23,397 nt of DNA, from contig NWUY0300072186.1 of assembly GCA_004151065.3 (NCBI GenBank), positions 18,856-42,252 of the forward strand, in the 5' to 3' direction. Position 1 is the first letter of the stretch; every line of letters begins with the position of its first letter. Below, one piece after another: positions 1 to 10,626 of the stretch. The notes beneath the pieces were generated by a model. It had not been told where the DNA came from. It saw only the letters and a program-made list of their open reading frames with translations, and made no database searches. The stretch is from Larix sibirica (Eukaryota > Streptophyta > Pinopsida > Pinales > Pinaceae). The translations under genes and the position numbers were made by a program.

Positions 1-262
1 TCTCTTGGATCTACTGTGAGCATTTTCACACTCCCTACACCTTGAATTGGTCATCCTCCGAGATTTAATCATCAAGAATGTTATGGCTTTTGGAGACTCA
101 TCATTGGTCATCGAGCGAATAAGAAATACAATTATAAGATGCAATTCAACCATATCCAAAATAGTTGGGAGGATTAAATGCCTTATTCTTCACTTTGAAA
201 CAATAGAATTCTTCCACATTTTTCACTCCCATAACTCGTGAGTAGATAGAATGACAAACACT
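1..262 (+). pseudogene. Retroelement RNase H fragment (decayed)
   Basis: The frame containing position 47 reads as the C-terminal half of a plant retroelement RNase H domain. It has a short helix-like stretch, then AFGDSSLVIERI, which matches the GDS-L/V-I segment carrying a catalytic Asp, then a hydrophobic stretch and HSHNS. After a stop at about 239-241 the same frame continues with VDRMTN, the equivalent of the usual N-xx-AD-xLAN end. An in-frame TGA also lies at about 17-19. The two stops show it is dead. The N-terminal part with the FDGA motif would lie left of the window. It could come from a LINE or from the second RNase H of a Ty3 element; I cannot tell which. It is on the opposite strand to the other LINE remains here. 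Confidence 0.5.
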
Positions 263-1122
263 ACAACCTATTTGGATAAAAGGGTTCTAACAAAAAATGG
301 GGTGACCTCATTATTTTTTTAATCCCTTAACCATGGATGATAGATTTGAAATGCATGGCTTGGACTCAAACTACATTAGCATTCGACTAATGGAAAGGAT
401 CGAGGTGGGTGCCATAAATCCTCCCTAACCCCTTATACTTCTCCCACACTTCACTTGTTTCATCTATTGTGGGAATAATAATGGTGATGAGGTGGCCATT
501 CATGGCATAGGTGGGATTTATCCATGTCAACTTCAAGGCTTATGGTATCAAAATTGGGATTGGCATATGTAGGGATGGTTCGCCGAGCTAAATTGGTTGT
601 TGAAAAAATGAGCTTATTGTCTAAACCTGAGCCTTGTACCTACAATGTCAATCTAGGCTTCATTCACTATGTGGCTTGTTGGCCTTCTTTCTCTAGGTCT
701 TTCATTTGCAGCAACATCAATAGTAGTCAACCTATGGCAAGGCAGTGATTCGACTTATTGGTCTTTGGGTCCTTTTTCCACATCTCTGAGATAATCATGT
801 TGAAAGATAATCACCCTAGTAACTATTAAAAGTATGGCATAATGGAAATACACGAAGTGTTAAGAAGCCTAGCCAAATTATATGGACGGACTACATAGTG
901 CAATTTCTCATACCAACATGCAATTGGAAGCACAATTGCTAAACAAGCAAAATTGGAAGCAACTTTGGAAGCTCATAATCACATTAGACAAACTTGTGGT
1001 GGATTTGGGACATGCATTAGGCCTTTGAAGACCCTGTAGAAAATGCGCCAACTGAGCATGGACTTGAGAACCTGAAAATCAAAGACACTGCCATGGGGGA
1101 AGCCCAAAGTGGGCATAATTTC
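263..1122. other. Spacer, no recognisable gene
   Basis: No reading frame here shows a family I recognise. The longest open stretch (524-748, + strand) has no motif and is flanked by stops in every frame. The base composition is less AT-rich than the following kilobase, so this may be the decayed flank of the retroelement whose RNase H lies at 1-260, but no motif supports that. Confidence 0.4.
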
Positions 1123-1194
1123 AACTAATGTTTTCAACTATTGTTACTGCATTTTGTTAACTAATGTTTTCAAGTATGTTTAGTGCATTTTATT
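1123..1194. repeat. 36-bp tandem duplication (2 copies)
   Basis: Two adjacent copies begin with AACTAATGTTTTCAA at 1123 and 1159. They share the CTAATGTTTTCAA start and the GCATTTT end, with a few substitutions between. No gene overlaps it. Confidence 0.7.
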
Positions 1195-1870
1195 AGGAGA
1201 ATAATGTATAAGGATGTATAAATATAAACATTTTCTTAAGCAAAAAGGAAGCAAATATAAATATATTTGTGTAGTTTATACACAACTTTTTAGCAAACTT
1301 GCTAATTTTGGATCTTGATCTTATCTTTTTGTTTATATACAAATTTAATTATATTTATTTTTATTAAACAAAAAATTGCACCGAATGCTAAGTGGATTAT
1401 TCAAAATCATGAAAAATTATAGATAATCCCAACATAATGATATATCAATCAAAACATTTGTAATACAAATAATATTTATAACTCATTAATATGATAGGAG
1501 CTCATATGGATAACCTATTAATTTTTTGCTAAATGTCATCCATTAATATTAATCAGACATGGAAGGAGGTGGTTGTTGAGCCATCGTCCCTATTGAAATT
1601 TCTTATGTGCTTCTCAAGTTTTATTGTGAAAACTTGAATAACTCATTAATCTATTAAATTTCTTAAAAATACTATATAAATAAATATTAATTCATTTTTT
1701 TAAATATTTATATTACACAAATAATATTTATAAATTAAATCATTAAAATCAAATTAAATTAGAATCATGATTCCTTATTCAAACTAAATCACATAATTGA
1801 CTTACACTTATTTTTATTTTTTTAACTACATAAATCAAAATTAATCTTATTAAAGACTAATCATCCTCAT
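1195..1870. other. AT-rich spacer
   Basis: Strongly AT-rich DNA dominated by TAAATAT and ATTAAT strings. No coding frame, no inverted repeat ends and no RNA gene are visible. Confidence 0.5.
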
Positions 1871-2037
1871 CAAATGTTTTTATTTATTTGAATGGTCAAT
1901 TGACACAACTACACAAACATGTTTGTTTTTTATTTATTTGAATTTTCAATTAACACAACTACACAAACACATAAATAATAATAAAATATGGTTAGTGAAA
2001 GTATACTCACAACATAAATAATAATAAAATATGGTTA
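1871..2037. repeat. Short tandem duplications (about 50 bp, then 43 bp)
   Basis: A unit containing TTTATTTATTTGAAT and ACACAACTACACAAACA occurs at about 1873-1920 and again at about 1923-1970, an offset of 50 bp. Immediately after it ATAAATAATAATAAAATATG occurs at 1971 and 2014, an offset of 43 bp. Both pairs differ by only a few bases. Confidence 0.6.
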
Positions 2038-3307
2038 TATGTTTCCACCTAATTACATCAAATATTTTTAGGTTTAATTTTTGGAGTTGTCTAAAATTTT
2101 GATGATTTTTTCAGTACTAGGGTTTTTATTGAAATCGGATATTTTTTATTTTGCAAAATTTGAATTTAACTGTGTTTTAATGACAATTTTAATAGTTAAA
2201 ACTGATTCAACTCCATCAAAAACCCCTTCCGTTTGAAATCGTAAACGATTTATTTATAAATTAAAAAAAAAAAGGAAAGAGATTTTTTTTATTTAAAAAA
2301 AATAAATTAGTGGACACCCAACTCATGTCTTTGATGTAAACAAAGAAATTAGTGGAAACAGGTGAAAGCAATCGCCCACCACACATTTCGATGTCCTGCC
2401 CAACTCCATCTCCGCCTCCACCAACGATAGAGACCCCCTTGTCCTTTCAGTTTAAAATTCCCGTGATACGAAATGGCATTTCTTCAAAACTCAATTTATA
2501 CATCAATTTATTGGACTTATAATGGGACCATTTACCGAATAGGAGAAAACTGCACTCTTTTAGACGGTCACGGACAGACCAATATTCCATGTTTAACTCC
2601 ATTCACCTTACATAATCTTACAATCAAGAAAGATTCACTGACTGCTATCATAAATATGGGGTTGCATGTACAGAGTTTCATCATTACTCATAGATGTTTA
2701 TCTCCAAGTTTTGATATGACAAATATTATGCATTCAGTAGTAGATTAATTAATTGTTGTATATGCTGAGAGACATACCATCATCTGATGGACAATATATG
2801 TAACATTAATAAGTATCCAGTTACATGTTTCTTAATTGCAATTATATATCATGACAAACATATCCAACAATTTATATCCCAGCTTCTACAATGTTAATTT
2901 ACAGCATTAATGAGTATGCTTGGGTGCTTATTGATTGCCATTATATTGTGTCAGCATATCCATACTGAAGAAAAATGACATGTATAAATATAATAAACTC
3001 TCTTCTATCCATTTTATAGGAAGTAGGATAATAGTTCAACTTTGTGTTCCTTTTCAGTCATGTGAAGGGAAGATCAGATCAGAGAATTTTTTTTGAAATC
3101 TTATCAAAATTGATTTTGGTTGATGAAATTCTACATATTAGATCCATAGATTTAATATTGCAGGTGTAATAAGTGTCTTCAGCGTTTCTAAATTCAGCTA
3201 TGCAATTAGAATCTGTAATTTCAGTAAAAATTGGATCCCCAAATTCATTAAGGGCAGATTAGAAAAGGGTGAAAACATTGATATGTTATCTTACAATGCC
3301 CAAAACA
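2038..3307. other. Spacer, no supported gene
   Basis: AT-rich DNA with a slightly more GC-rich patch at 2380-2470. One 91-codon open frame (2473-2748, + strand) has no recognisable domain, signal peptide or promoter context, so I do not call it a gene. Poly-A and poly-T tracts near 2260-2300 look like simple sequence. Confidence 0.4.
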
Positions 3308-3594
3308 GTAAATGTAAATCCCTAAACGAAAAAGTGAACTTAAAAGTAGAAAGTCCACTTTCTGCAATTGTCAGATTTAGCAGGAAAACAAAGGTCACTT
3401 TGAAAAAATTGGAAAAGTGATTTAATGTGTGAACATAACATCAACTTGACTGTAAATGTAAATCACAAAACAAAGCAGTGAAATAAAAAATAGAAGGTCC
3501 ACTTTCTGCAATTGTCAGATTTAGCATGAAACCAAAGGCCACTTCGAAAAAAATGGAAGTGATTTAATCTGTGAACACAACATCGACTTGATTT
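3308..3594. repeat. 144-bp tandem duplication (2 copies)
   Basis: Copy 1 is about 3308-3451 and copy 2 about 3452-3594. Both contain the core GTCCACTTTCTGCAATTGTC, starting at 3353 and 3497, then an AAAGG(T/C)CACTT segment and GTGATTTAAT. They differ by scattered substitutions and small indels, roughly one position in ten by eye. The repeat lies 0.7 kb beyond the stop codon of the DUF4378 gene, probably outside its transcript. Confidence 0.8.
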
Positions 3595-4290
3595 TCTGAC
3601 ATATCCCTGATTTGTTTCTTTTGACAGACTGAGCATGTATCTGTCTGTCTGTATGGAGAACTCAAACCCCTGATAAGAAAGACATGAAATTAGTACTAAG
3701 TATCTTCAGTTCTATGCAAGAAATAATCTATAAAATCATATATCTACTGTTCAATCATACAGTCAAGATATATACCCACCTACCATATCCCATTGATGAA
3801 GGGATGCATTAATTATGTTTTGAAGTACATGACTCATACAACATTATGTTCTGAAGTACAGGACTCATACAACATTATGACACCTCCTCCTAAATTCTAA
3901 TACACACCACCCTATCTTTGACTTTCTGTAGTCTCATACAATTTTGATATACAAGGCAACACAAACAACACCTGAGAGACCTGAAGTGCTTAATGTATGG
4001 CTGTATTATCTAATAAAAAAAGATAGGGAAAAACACAGAAGACAGAAACATGTCATCTATAGTAGAGATGTTTTCTTGGTACAAGATATGGCCATCTCTA
4101 GTAGAGATGATTCAAAGTACACTTTCAGAGGCTACAGGCACGAGATGGTGCCACCTTCCTATTATTAAAAATATTAATTCTCATCAGAAGTAACAAGAAG
4201 TGACTGCTACTCTGAATATCTATCTACCTATCTACCATTTCTACCTTCTCTACTTTAACACGGAAGCAGTAGGTGAGCAGAGTAAGAGGA
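3595..4290. other. Downstream flank of the DUF4378 gene
   Basis: This stretch holds the 3' side of the minus-strand gene and probably its 3' UTR. I see no clear AATAAA on the minus strand close to the stop codon. It contains the 31-bp duplication described separately and a short TCTATCTACC-rich patch near 4217-4240. No other gene is supported. Confidence 0.4.
3813..3879. repeat. 31-bp tandem duplication
   Basis: TTATGTT(T/C)TGAAGTACA is followed by (T/G)GACTCATACAACA. The pair occurs at 3813-3843 and 3844-3874, then a third TTATG start follows at 3875. The two full copies differ at two positions. Confidence 0.8.
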
Positions 4291-4293
4291 GAA

Positions 4294-7200
4294 CTAGAAT
4301 TGAACAAGGTCAAGCAACACCTCTTCCACTAGCACTCCAAAAATTGCTAGCTCTATGTTAACACCTATTTCCTCTGCTTCCTCTCTGAACATTTTCCACT
4401 CTTGCCTCTCCTTCTTAAAGTCTAGCTCAACAATCCTGTCTGCATGATTATTGGTATCAACCTCTTCTTTCCATGCAGATGAAGAAGACATTTGTCCACA
4501 TATAATCTTCTTTGCCAATTGCTCTGGGGGCAGTTGTTGCTGTTCTCTCAGCCATGGCTCTACCTCTGCCATAAACCCACAGCCATAGCGCCTTCTGCTT
4601 GACTGTAGCTCTTCATTCACCCTGTCAAACAGAAGCTTGTGCGCCTGCCTTGCTGCATGTTTAGCCTTAAAATCTTCCAATCGAAGATCTCTGCTGCCAA
4701 CTTGAACTTCTCTATCATCCAGATAGTCAACTAAGGGCAGGCGATGAGAACCCCACAATGGAGTTGATGGAGATGCAGGAGGAAGATCCTCTGAAATTGT
4801 TTGAGAGCAATGGACAACTTGTCTGGCATAATCCTCTGCCCCCACATCTTCTTCCCAACCCATTTCCTCATCATGACTTGTACAAGGGGAAGTCTGACCT
4901 GATGATATATCAGTAGAATCAACGACTATACCCATCCTCTGTGACACGTCCTCCTCTGTGCAATTACCACTTTCATCTTCAGATGAATCTTTCCATGAGG
5001 CTATTCTCTTTTCCAAAAGAAGGGGATCCATGTGAGCAAGCTGCTCATATTCAGAAATTTTTTTAAGTAGCTGCCGTTTGGCTCCTGCCATCAAACCAAA
5101 ACTTTTCATGCTCAACCGACAAAATTGGAAGGAACTTAAACCAACACCCATAAAACAATAAACAAACTATGCATGGAAAATAAAATGAGAAAAAGATTAT
5201 GAGGATGGCTCTAAAACTTACTCAGGATAGTAGCATATGTCTGTTCAAAGCACTGAGTGTCCTCAAAAGGCGAGTCCAAGACAGAAACTGGGCTAAGCTG
5301 TTCAGCCTCTTCAAAACAACCACTGTCTGATACTTCACAATTATCATTGTGACTGCAGTCATCTCCAGTTCTATCTGAAATACTATCATCCATGGGAGAT
5401 ATTTCTTCGTTTTCTTCCTGTTCACAAGATCCACGCAATCCCATCAATTTGAAGTCAGATACCTAGGCTTGGATAACCAGATGCCAGATACCTAGGCTTG
5501 GATAACCAGATGCAGAAAATTAGAAATGACAGTCCTATGGGATGACAAAAACAATTAAAATAAATTCATTTTCACCCCTGAGCTTATTATTATTTATAAA
5601 GTATATAGAGGGATCCTCTAATATTTTTTAAATTATGGGATTGGCATTATGGATACATTCATTTTAACCTTACATCATAAAGCACTGGGATGGGTTTGGC
5701 AGTGTCATAACTAATAAATTAGACCTCGGATGCTGGCATTTTATTCATTTTATCGTATTAGCATTATGTAAGACGAGGAAATCTCTTTCACCCCAAGCTG
5801 TCAGAGCACATTGAAAGAAAGAGGATGAGTGGGAAACCAGTCAATAAAAAAACGAGGGACTTTTTATGGCAAATACATTTGAAAGCCGCACAACCTCAAA
5901 CATGAAACAGCAATGTAAATAGTGATTGCCAAGAACAAAGCACATCAGCAGCCATTTATGTACACTCCTATTCAGAAGCCATATAAACATCCTGTTAAAA
6001 CTTGCATCTTATAAATCCCATGAATGGAAAGATCCTCTTTGAGAATTTTTTTGGGAAAATAGAAAATCGTTGGTCAAGAGACTTTAAATACCAGAACGAG
6101 TCATGAAAGCAAAAACACTCACCTCAACCTCCGTATAGCTAGAATGGAGTCTAAATGGTGACCTCATCATATCATATGTGCTCCTCACACCCACAGACTT
6201 GATAGTACTATTGGCCGCTGATTTAGAGCAATGCATGCAGTCTTTTTGAATTGTCTCTTTTGAGACAGCTGAACCTCCAGACTCATAACAAGCAGTATCA
6301 CATAATTGGGTTCTTATTGACGATTTGTTCATCTCATTTAGTTGACTGTGATGAAAATCCTTAGCTTTATCATTTTGATCAATCTCCAAAGAAAAATAAC
6401 GAGGGGTCTCGTCCTCTGAAATGCAAACTTCAATTCCTTTAAGCTCCCTAGAATCTAAGATGCCACTCCCTTCTGAGCTACCAGTAGAGGAAAGCACATC
6501 CAATGAGGTTGATACAGAGTCACCATCCAGGCTAGATTCTAGCCAGGCACTGCTGTTGCTCGTAAACGAAAATTCTGAACTTACATCTTTTCTTTTCTCT
6601 GAGAAGACTTTCCAATCATCCACTTGCCCTTTGTTAGTAATCACATTAGCTTTCTTGGCCACATTCTCAGCCTTCAAAGTTAAACAGCGCTCAACCATAA
6701 CATCTCCAAAACATTTGTTTTGATGTTCCAAGGAGGTGGCCCTTTCTCTTAGGAATACATTGCTTGAATGATCCACACATTTGTTATGAAAGTCTGATTC
6801 TTCAAATGAATTCCATCGAACAATATCACGGATTCGAAGTCTAACTTGATCATTTCTTTGCATCTCATGCCTGTGACTTCCTCTACTGAAACTCCCCATG
6901 GCATTCGAGAACCTCTTTGAAATGGTATCTATGGAATTGCCTCTCTGCGCGCCTGACTCATGTCTTTCTGAGCTGCAGTTCACTTTGTTGGGTGCCTCCT
7001 TAGCAGGGGTTAACCTTCTGAGAATCGATTTTAGCAGGCTGTACTTGGCAGTATTCTGACCACTGCATGTTTTATCGTCCCGCTCGTTATGATTTGTTTT
7101 CTTGCCTTTATTGAAGCTAAAAATTCGTGAGTAGTGTACCAAATTCCCTTCTTTTCTATGCGTTGAACCAGTTGGATCTTTTGCGGGAGATAATCTGAAA

Positions 7201-8283
7201 GCACTAATTAAGGCCTCGGATGCCCTCTGCCAAGCATTCAAGGTATTCTCTGCTGCTAATATCCAACTCTTATCCACTCTCACATTTTCCCTGACTTGAT
7301 CAGCTTCAAAGTTAGTAGAATCCCCTACCATTGCAGATTCTCTGGAACTGGAGCTGGAGCTTTCCAGATGCTGAGAACAAGCTATATTATGGGAGCTTTC
7401 TCTATCAAGACAACTCGTTTCAATTGTTCCTCTCCGCGGGATTCTGCTATTTGTTGTTTTTCTAAACAAATCGTCTTGGCTTGCACAGGGGGATGAATCC
7501 AACTGGGGTTTCCTTGAGCTTTTCGTCAAGCGTTTTCTTCTTTTAGTGACTTGATTAATCTTGTGATCCTGGTCAAGCAGGTAACGAACAGTGGTGGGCA
7601 CATGAGCTGAGCTGGGAGAGAAAGAGAAGGATGGCCTGGGACGGCTGCAAGTATGTAGTCCCGGCTCCAGGATCCTGACAGCTGCTTCCATGAGCCTAGC
7701 TGCGCCTCTGGATGGGCTCTTAATGCATGAAGACGACTTAATGGGGCTCTTCAATGGACTTCGGAGGGGAGAGGAAACGTTGTACTGGGATCTGCCATTT
7801 GACCTCATGGAAGCTGCATCCGTGAGAGGAAGCTTGAGGCCCAAAGAGCTCATAAGTGGGTCTGAAGCACCAACCTTGAATGATTGACCTGGTAATCTGT
7901 TTGGCTTCCTAGTGGGACTCGGATAATCATGAGCCTTCTTATTTATTTTTGTTAGCCTCGTGTTCTTGTGATGGTCTGGGTGAAATTTTTTGCGAAGATG
8001 TTGTCGATGGCGAAGAAAGTCCATGGGCATAAAAGGCTCCTGCTGCTCTTGCAGAAGTTCTGAAAGAGGACGTTGACATTTCTGCTTGTTTTGGAGCTTA
8101 TGCACATCTTCCATCTGGAAAAGACAATACCTGGGCACTCTTAAGATGGAATGATAAATCCCAACTAGAAAGTTTGCAATTTAATATAGCATACTGTGAA
8201 CTTAGATTCAGACTCACCTTGAAGTGTCTAAGGCGAGTACGATGTCTATTCTCAAAGAAATCTGAAGCTGGCGAGCAGGACAT
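4294..8283 (-). CDS. DUF4378-domain protein (TRM-like), four coding exons
   Basis: Coding exons on the minus strand are 8283-8218, 8114-6123, 5462-5222 and 5084-4294, giving about 1,029 residues. The introns have GT-AG ends (GTGAGT, GTGAGT and GTAAGT donors) and lengths of 103, 660 and 137 bp. The splice phases fit: 0, 0, and 1 (A|GA gives Arg). An in-frame TAA lies 30 bases before the chosen ATG. Residues 135-160 form a basic Ser-Pro cluster (SPLRSPLKSPIK), then RLMEAAVRILEPG at about 162-174, a motif I associate with DUF3741/DUF4378 plant proteins. From about 683 to the end is a DUF4378 domain: SPVSVLDSPFED, AKRQLLKKISEYEQL, LLFDRVNEEL at about 917, and the closing IGVNIELAIFGVLVEEVL. Arabidopsis proteins with this domain include the TON1-recruiting-motif (TRM) family of microtubule-associated proteins. 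A cytoskeletal role is inference only. The middle 400 residues are low-complexity and Ser-rich. No frame break was seen. Confidence 0.88.
5456..5513 (-). repeat. Exact 29-bp tandem duplication over the exon 3 acceptor
   Basis: The 29-bp unit occurs twice without mismatch, at 5456-5484 and 5485-5513. Each copy holds the same minus-strand acceptor CCTAG|GTATCTG. The acceptor nearer exon 3 (AG at 5464-5463) keeps the reading frame. The upstream copy (AG at 5493-5492) adds 29 nt and reaches a TGA within the next 16 codons. Confidence 0.9.
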
Positions 8284-8820
8284 AATGTGAGTTTCAAAAG
8301 AAAGAGAGATTTAAGACTTAAAATGCTTCTAAATGGACGGATACATACAGCGTTTTGCATGTAGGTGTGGATGGCAACTGAGAAATGAGTAACTTTATAT
8401 ATCAACACTGTCTTTGTTAGAGCAGATATTCCACTGGTGCTTGGTCTTGAGTTCAACTGGTTCCTGTAATGACTGAAACAACACGTTGCAAAATGATAAC
8501 CATCTTAGATCCACAAAAGTCTCTTTAGAGTATTGATCCTTCTATTAACCACAAAATTTGTTTGCCGCACTAGCATAGCATAGACAAAACAAAAACTCTG
8601 CTAAGAGAACCAAAAACTGGATTTGAAAAACACAATCTGAATGAATGAATGAGTTGCAGGAAATATTGAACATCTCTATAAACACATATTATTTCATTGT
8701 GAAAACCTACAGAAGAGATCCAGCCAGTTGTGCACAAGAAAATAATAAGCACAAAATTATGAAGTATCATTGAAACAGTAACCAGTAAAGAAATCATAAA
8801 GGCATTATCTTCTTACCTAG
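8284..8820 (-). other. Probable 5' UTR with an intron (DUF4378 gene)
   Basis: Minus strand upstream of the ATG at 8283. A good donor, CTAG|GTAAGA, ends an exon at 8817. A good acceptor, TTTCAGTCATTACAG|GAACC, begins the next at 8463. Together they would remove 353 bp of leader. The leader exon also contains an ATG at about 8365 whose frame overlaps the main start, a possible upstream ORF. This is inferred from splice-site appearance alone; no transcript was available. Confidence 0.35.
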
Positions 8821-9013
8821 TCGAAACCGTTAAGCAAAAGCTATCAATGAAGAATAAAGTATGACGCGTGCGTGAACAGTTAATGCCATGAGTGGGAGAT
8901 CATTAGGCCATGGATGTCGAGTCGTTTTCTTTCTCTCCTCTGCCTGTACAATCAAATCAAGCATGTGTTTTGCTCAACAAATAATAGAGTGTTACTGTTA
9001 ACAAGCCATTCTT

Positions 9014-9023
9014 GTATATATAG
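9014..9023 (-). promoter_or_regulatory. Possible TATA box of the DUF4378 gene
   Basis: CTATATATAC on the minus strand would place transcription start near 8985-8990, upstream of the inferred 5'-UTR exon. It is the best TATA-like string in the 800 bases upstream of the start codon. A plus-strand TATATATATAC at about 9534-9544 has no gene to serve that I can see. Confidence 0.3.
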
Positions 9024-10146
9024 CTATGCAGTGGTGCAGAAATCACCCTCCCCACCAGGGAGCGTAAATGATTTTGAATTCAGGAAATGCAAAAGGATGA
9101 CCAAATCACTCATTTTACTAAAAATTGCAATGCATTAAACGTGGAATCCCATGAGAAGCGGCCCATCAATCTGTTTACTGCATTTCATGAGTGAAGAAGA
9201 ATGGGATATGAAGCTGTGGAATGGGTATTCATTACATTACTGGTAGCCATGAATGAATGGGAATATGTACCCCCGACATGAGGCAGAAGAAACAAAACAG
9301 CTGAAACGAGGAAAGGTCAGAGGCGAGGCAGCTTCTATGGGTGAAGTAATCGAGGTACCATTAATGAAATATTGTTATGTAGCTGCATGGAAACAAAGGA
9401 TTCACATTGCCCATTAATCGAGGCGAGCAATGCATGCGTTTATTGTTTTTGTCGATGCCTTTTACCCACTTCATGAAAAAAAGACAAAACCCTAGGGGTG
9501 GGTGGCCATGGACATAGACATAGACATGGGAGATATATATATACAGGTGACCGGACAATTTTCACTGGCGTACGTTGACCGCCATCATTAATTATCCACT
9601 TTTATTTGAATCTCCTGAAACATTTATACTAACGATCTTTGCTCGCCAATACAGGAGAACCAGACTGCCCACTTGTACTCGGATTCATCATTGCTTTAAT
9701 TCGAAATTTTATTTGAATTCGGTGATGGATGTCACGTTTCCCACCACTTGCTTCTCTTCTCTTCTCTTCTGCAAACAATCACAACAATAAATGCGCGCAT
9801 GCATGTACATATTTGTGTAAATAAAGCAACGCAGATTAGCAGAGTATCACAGGCCATGTGGAGCAAGGGGTTACATTGTTCTCACCACCCTTCAGAAGTA
9901 GTTCTTCCAGCTTCAATGTCATGGTATTTGAATGAAGATTTGCCTTTGGTTTATACGTACTATGGGTATTTGTTATCCCAAGGAATTTGTTGTTTTTGAA
10001 GTTTGGTATTGTCTAATTCTCTCTCACATTCACAGTTGTAGCGATATTTTATATGGTGACAATGTTACAGTGGATGGTCAAATTCTAATTTGGTTGTTAT
10101 GAGTATTTATATATGGTATTCATATCTTATAAGTAATAGGAAAAGT
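9024..10146. other. Upstream spacer of the DUF4378 gene
   Basis: No coding frame is supported. Visible features are a GGCCCA motif at 9162-9167 (its complement TGGGCC resembles plant site II promoter elements), a GACATAGACATAGACATGG triplication at 9510-9528, a TATATATATAC string just after it, and a CTTCT pyrimidine repeat at about 9751-9771. Some of these may belong to the promoter region of the minus-strand gene, but they lie 0.1-0.8 kb upstream of its TATA-like box. Confidence 0.35.
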
Positions 10147-10626
10147 GGGATGGACCTATGTTGATATATGAAAGTCTCTTTATTGCTTTATTTAGTTGAT
10201 TTTAATATTGAGGTTGTTTTCACATATTTTTTTTTATGAAGGTTCCATAACTTTCCAAGAGAGAGATAAACAAGGACATTCCACTTGAGATCTATAAAAC
10301 CCACATGGTCAAAGCATACTCTAGCATATATGCTCACTTCAAAAATGGCTTTGTCAAAGCTCTTGGGTGGACCCATGTAGATATGCGAGAACCTCTTTGT
10401 TACTCTATCTAGTTGATCACGATATTGACATGTTGCTTTCACATACCTTCTTGATGAACACTCCATAACTTTCTAAGAGAGAGAAAACAAGGACATTCAA
10501 GTTGAGATCTATAAATCCTAGTTTCAGTGCACATGGTCAAAGCCCAAAGAACCACTTTCCCTAAAGCTACATCAATACTCTAGCATATATTTTCACTTAA
10601 GCAATGGCTTTGTCAAACCTCATGGG
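10147..10626. repeat. Diverged tandem duplication, period about 217 bp
   Basis: Copy 1 is about 10147-10363 and copy 2 about 10364-10626. Shared landmarks in order are TGGACC(T/C)ATGT, CTCTTT, TTAGTTGAT or CTAGTTGAT, CCATAACTTTC, GAGAGAGA, ACAAGGACATTC, TTGAGATCTATAAA, CATGGTCAAAGC, ACTCTAGCATATAT and ATGGCTTTGTCAAA. Copy 2 has about 45 extra bases in its second half. No known element ends are visible. Confidence 0.75.

Noticed and set aside
524-748. 74-codon open frame on the plus strand
   Set aside because: No motif, and surrounded by stops in all frames; possibly decayed retroelement flank.
2473-2748. 91-codon open frame on the plus strand
   Set aside because: No recognisable domain, no convincing promoter context, AT-rich surroundings; such a frame is expected by chance in this much DNA.
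6421-6723. 100-codon open frame on the plus strand
   Set aside because: Antisense shadow of the large DUF4378 exon.
9534-9544. TATATATATAC as a plus-strand TATA box
   Set aside because: No gene lies downstream on the plus strand, and it follows a GACATA simple repeat.
10188-10466. 92-codon open frame on the minus strand
   Set aside because: It crosses the junction of the 217-bp tandem duplication and is a by-product of repeated noncoding sequence.
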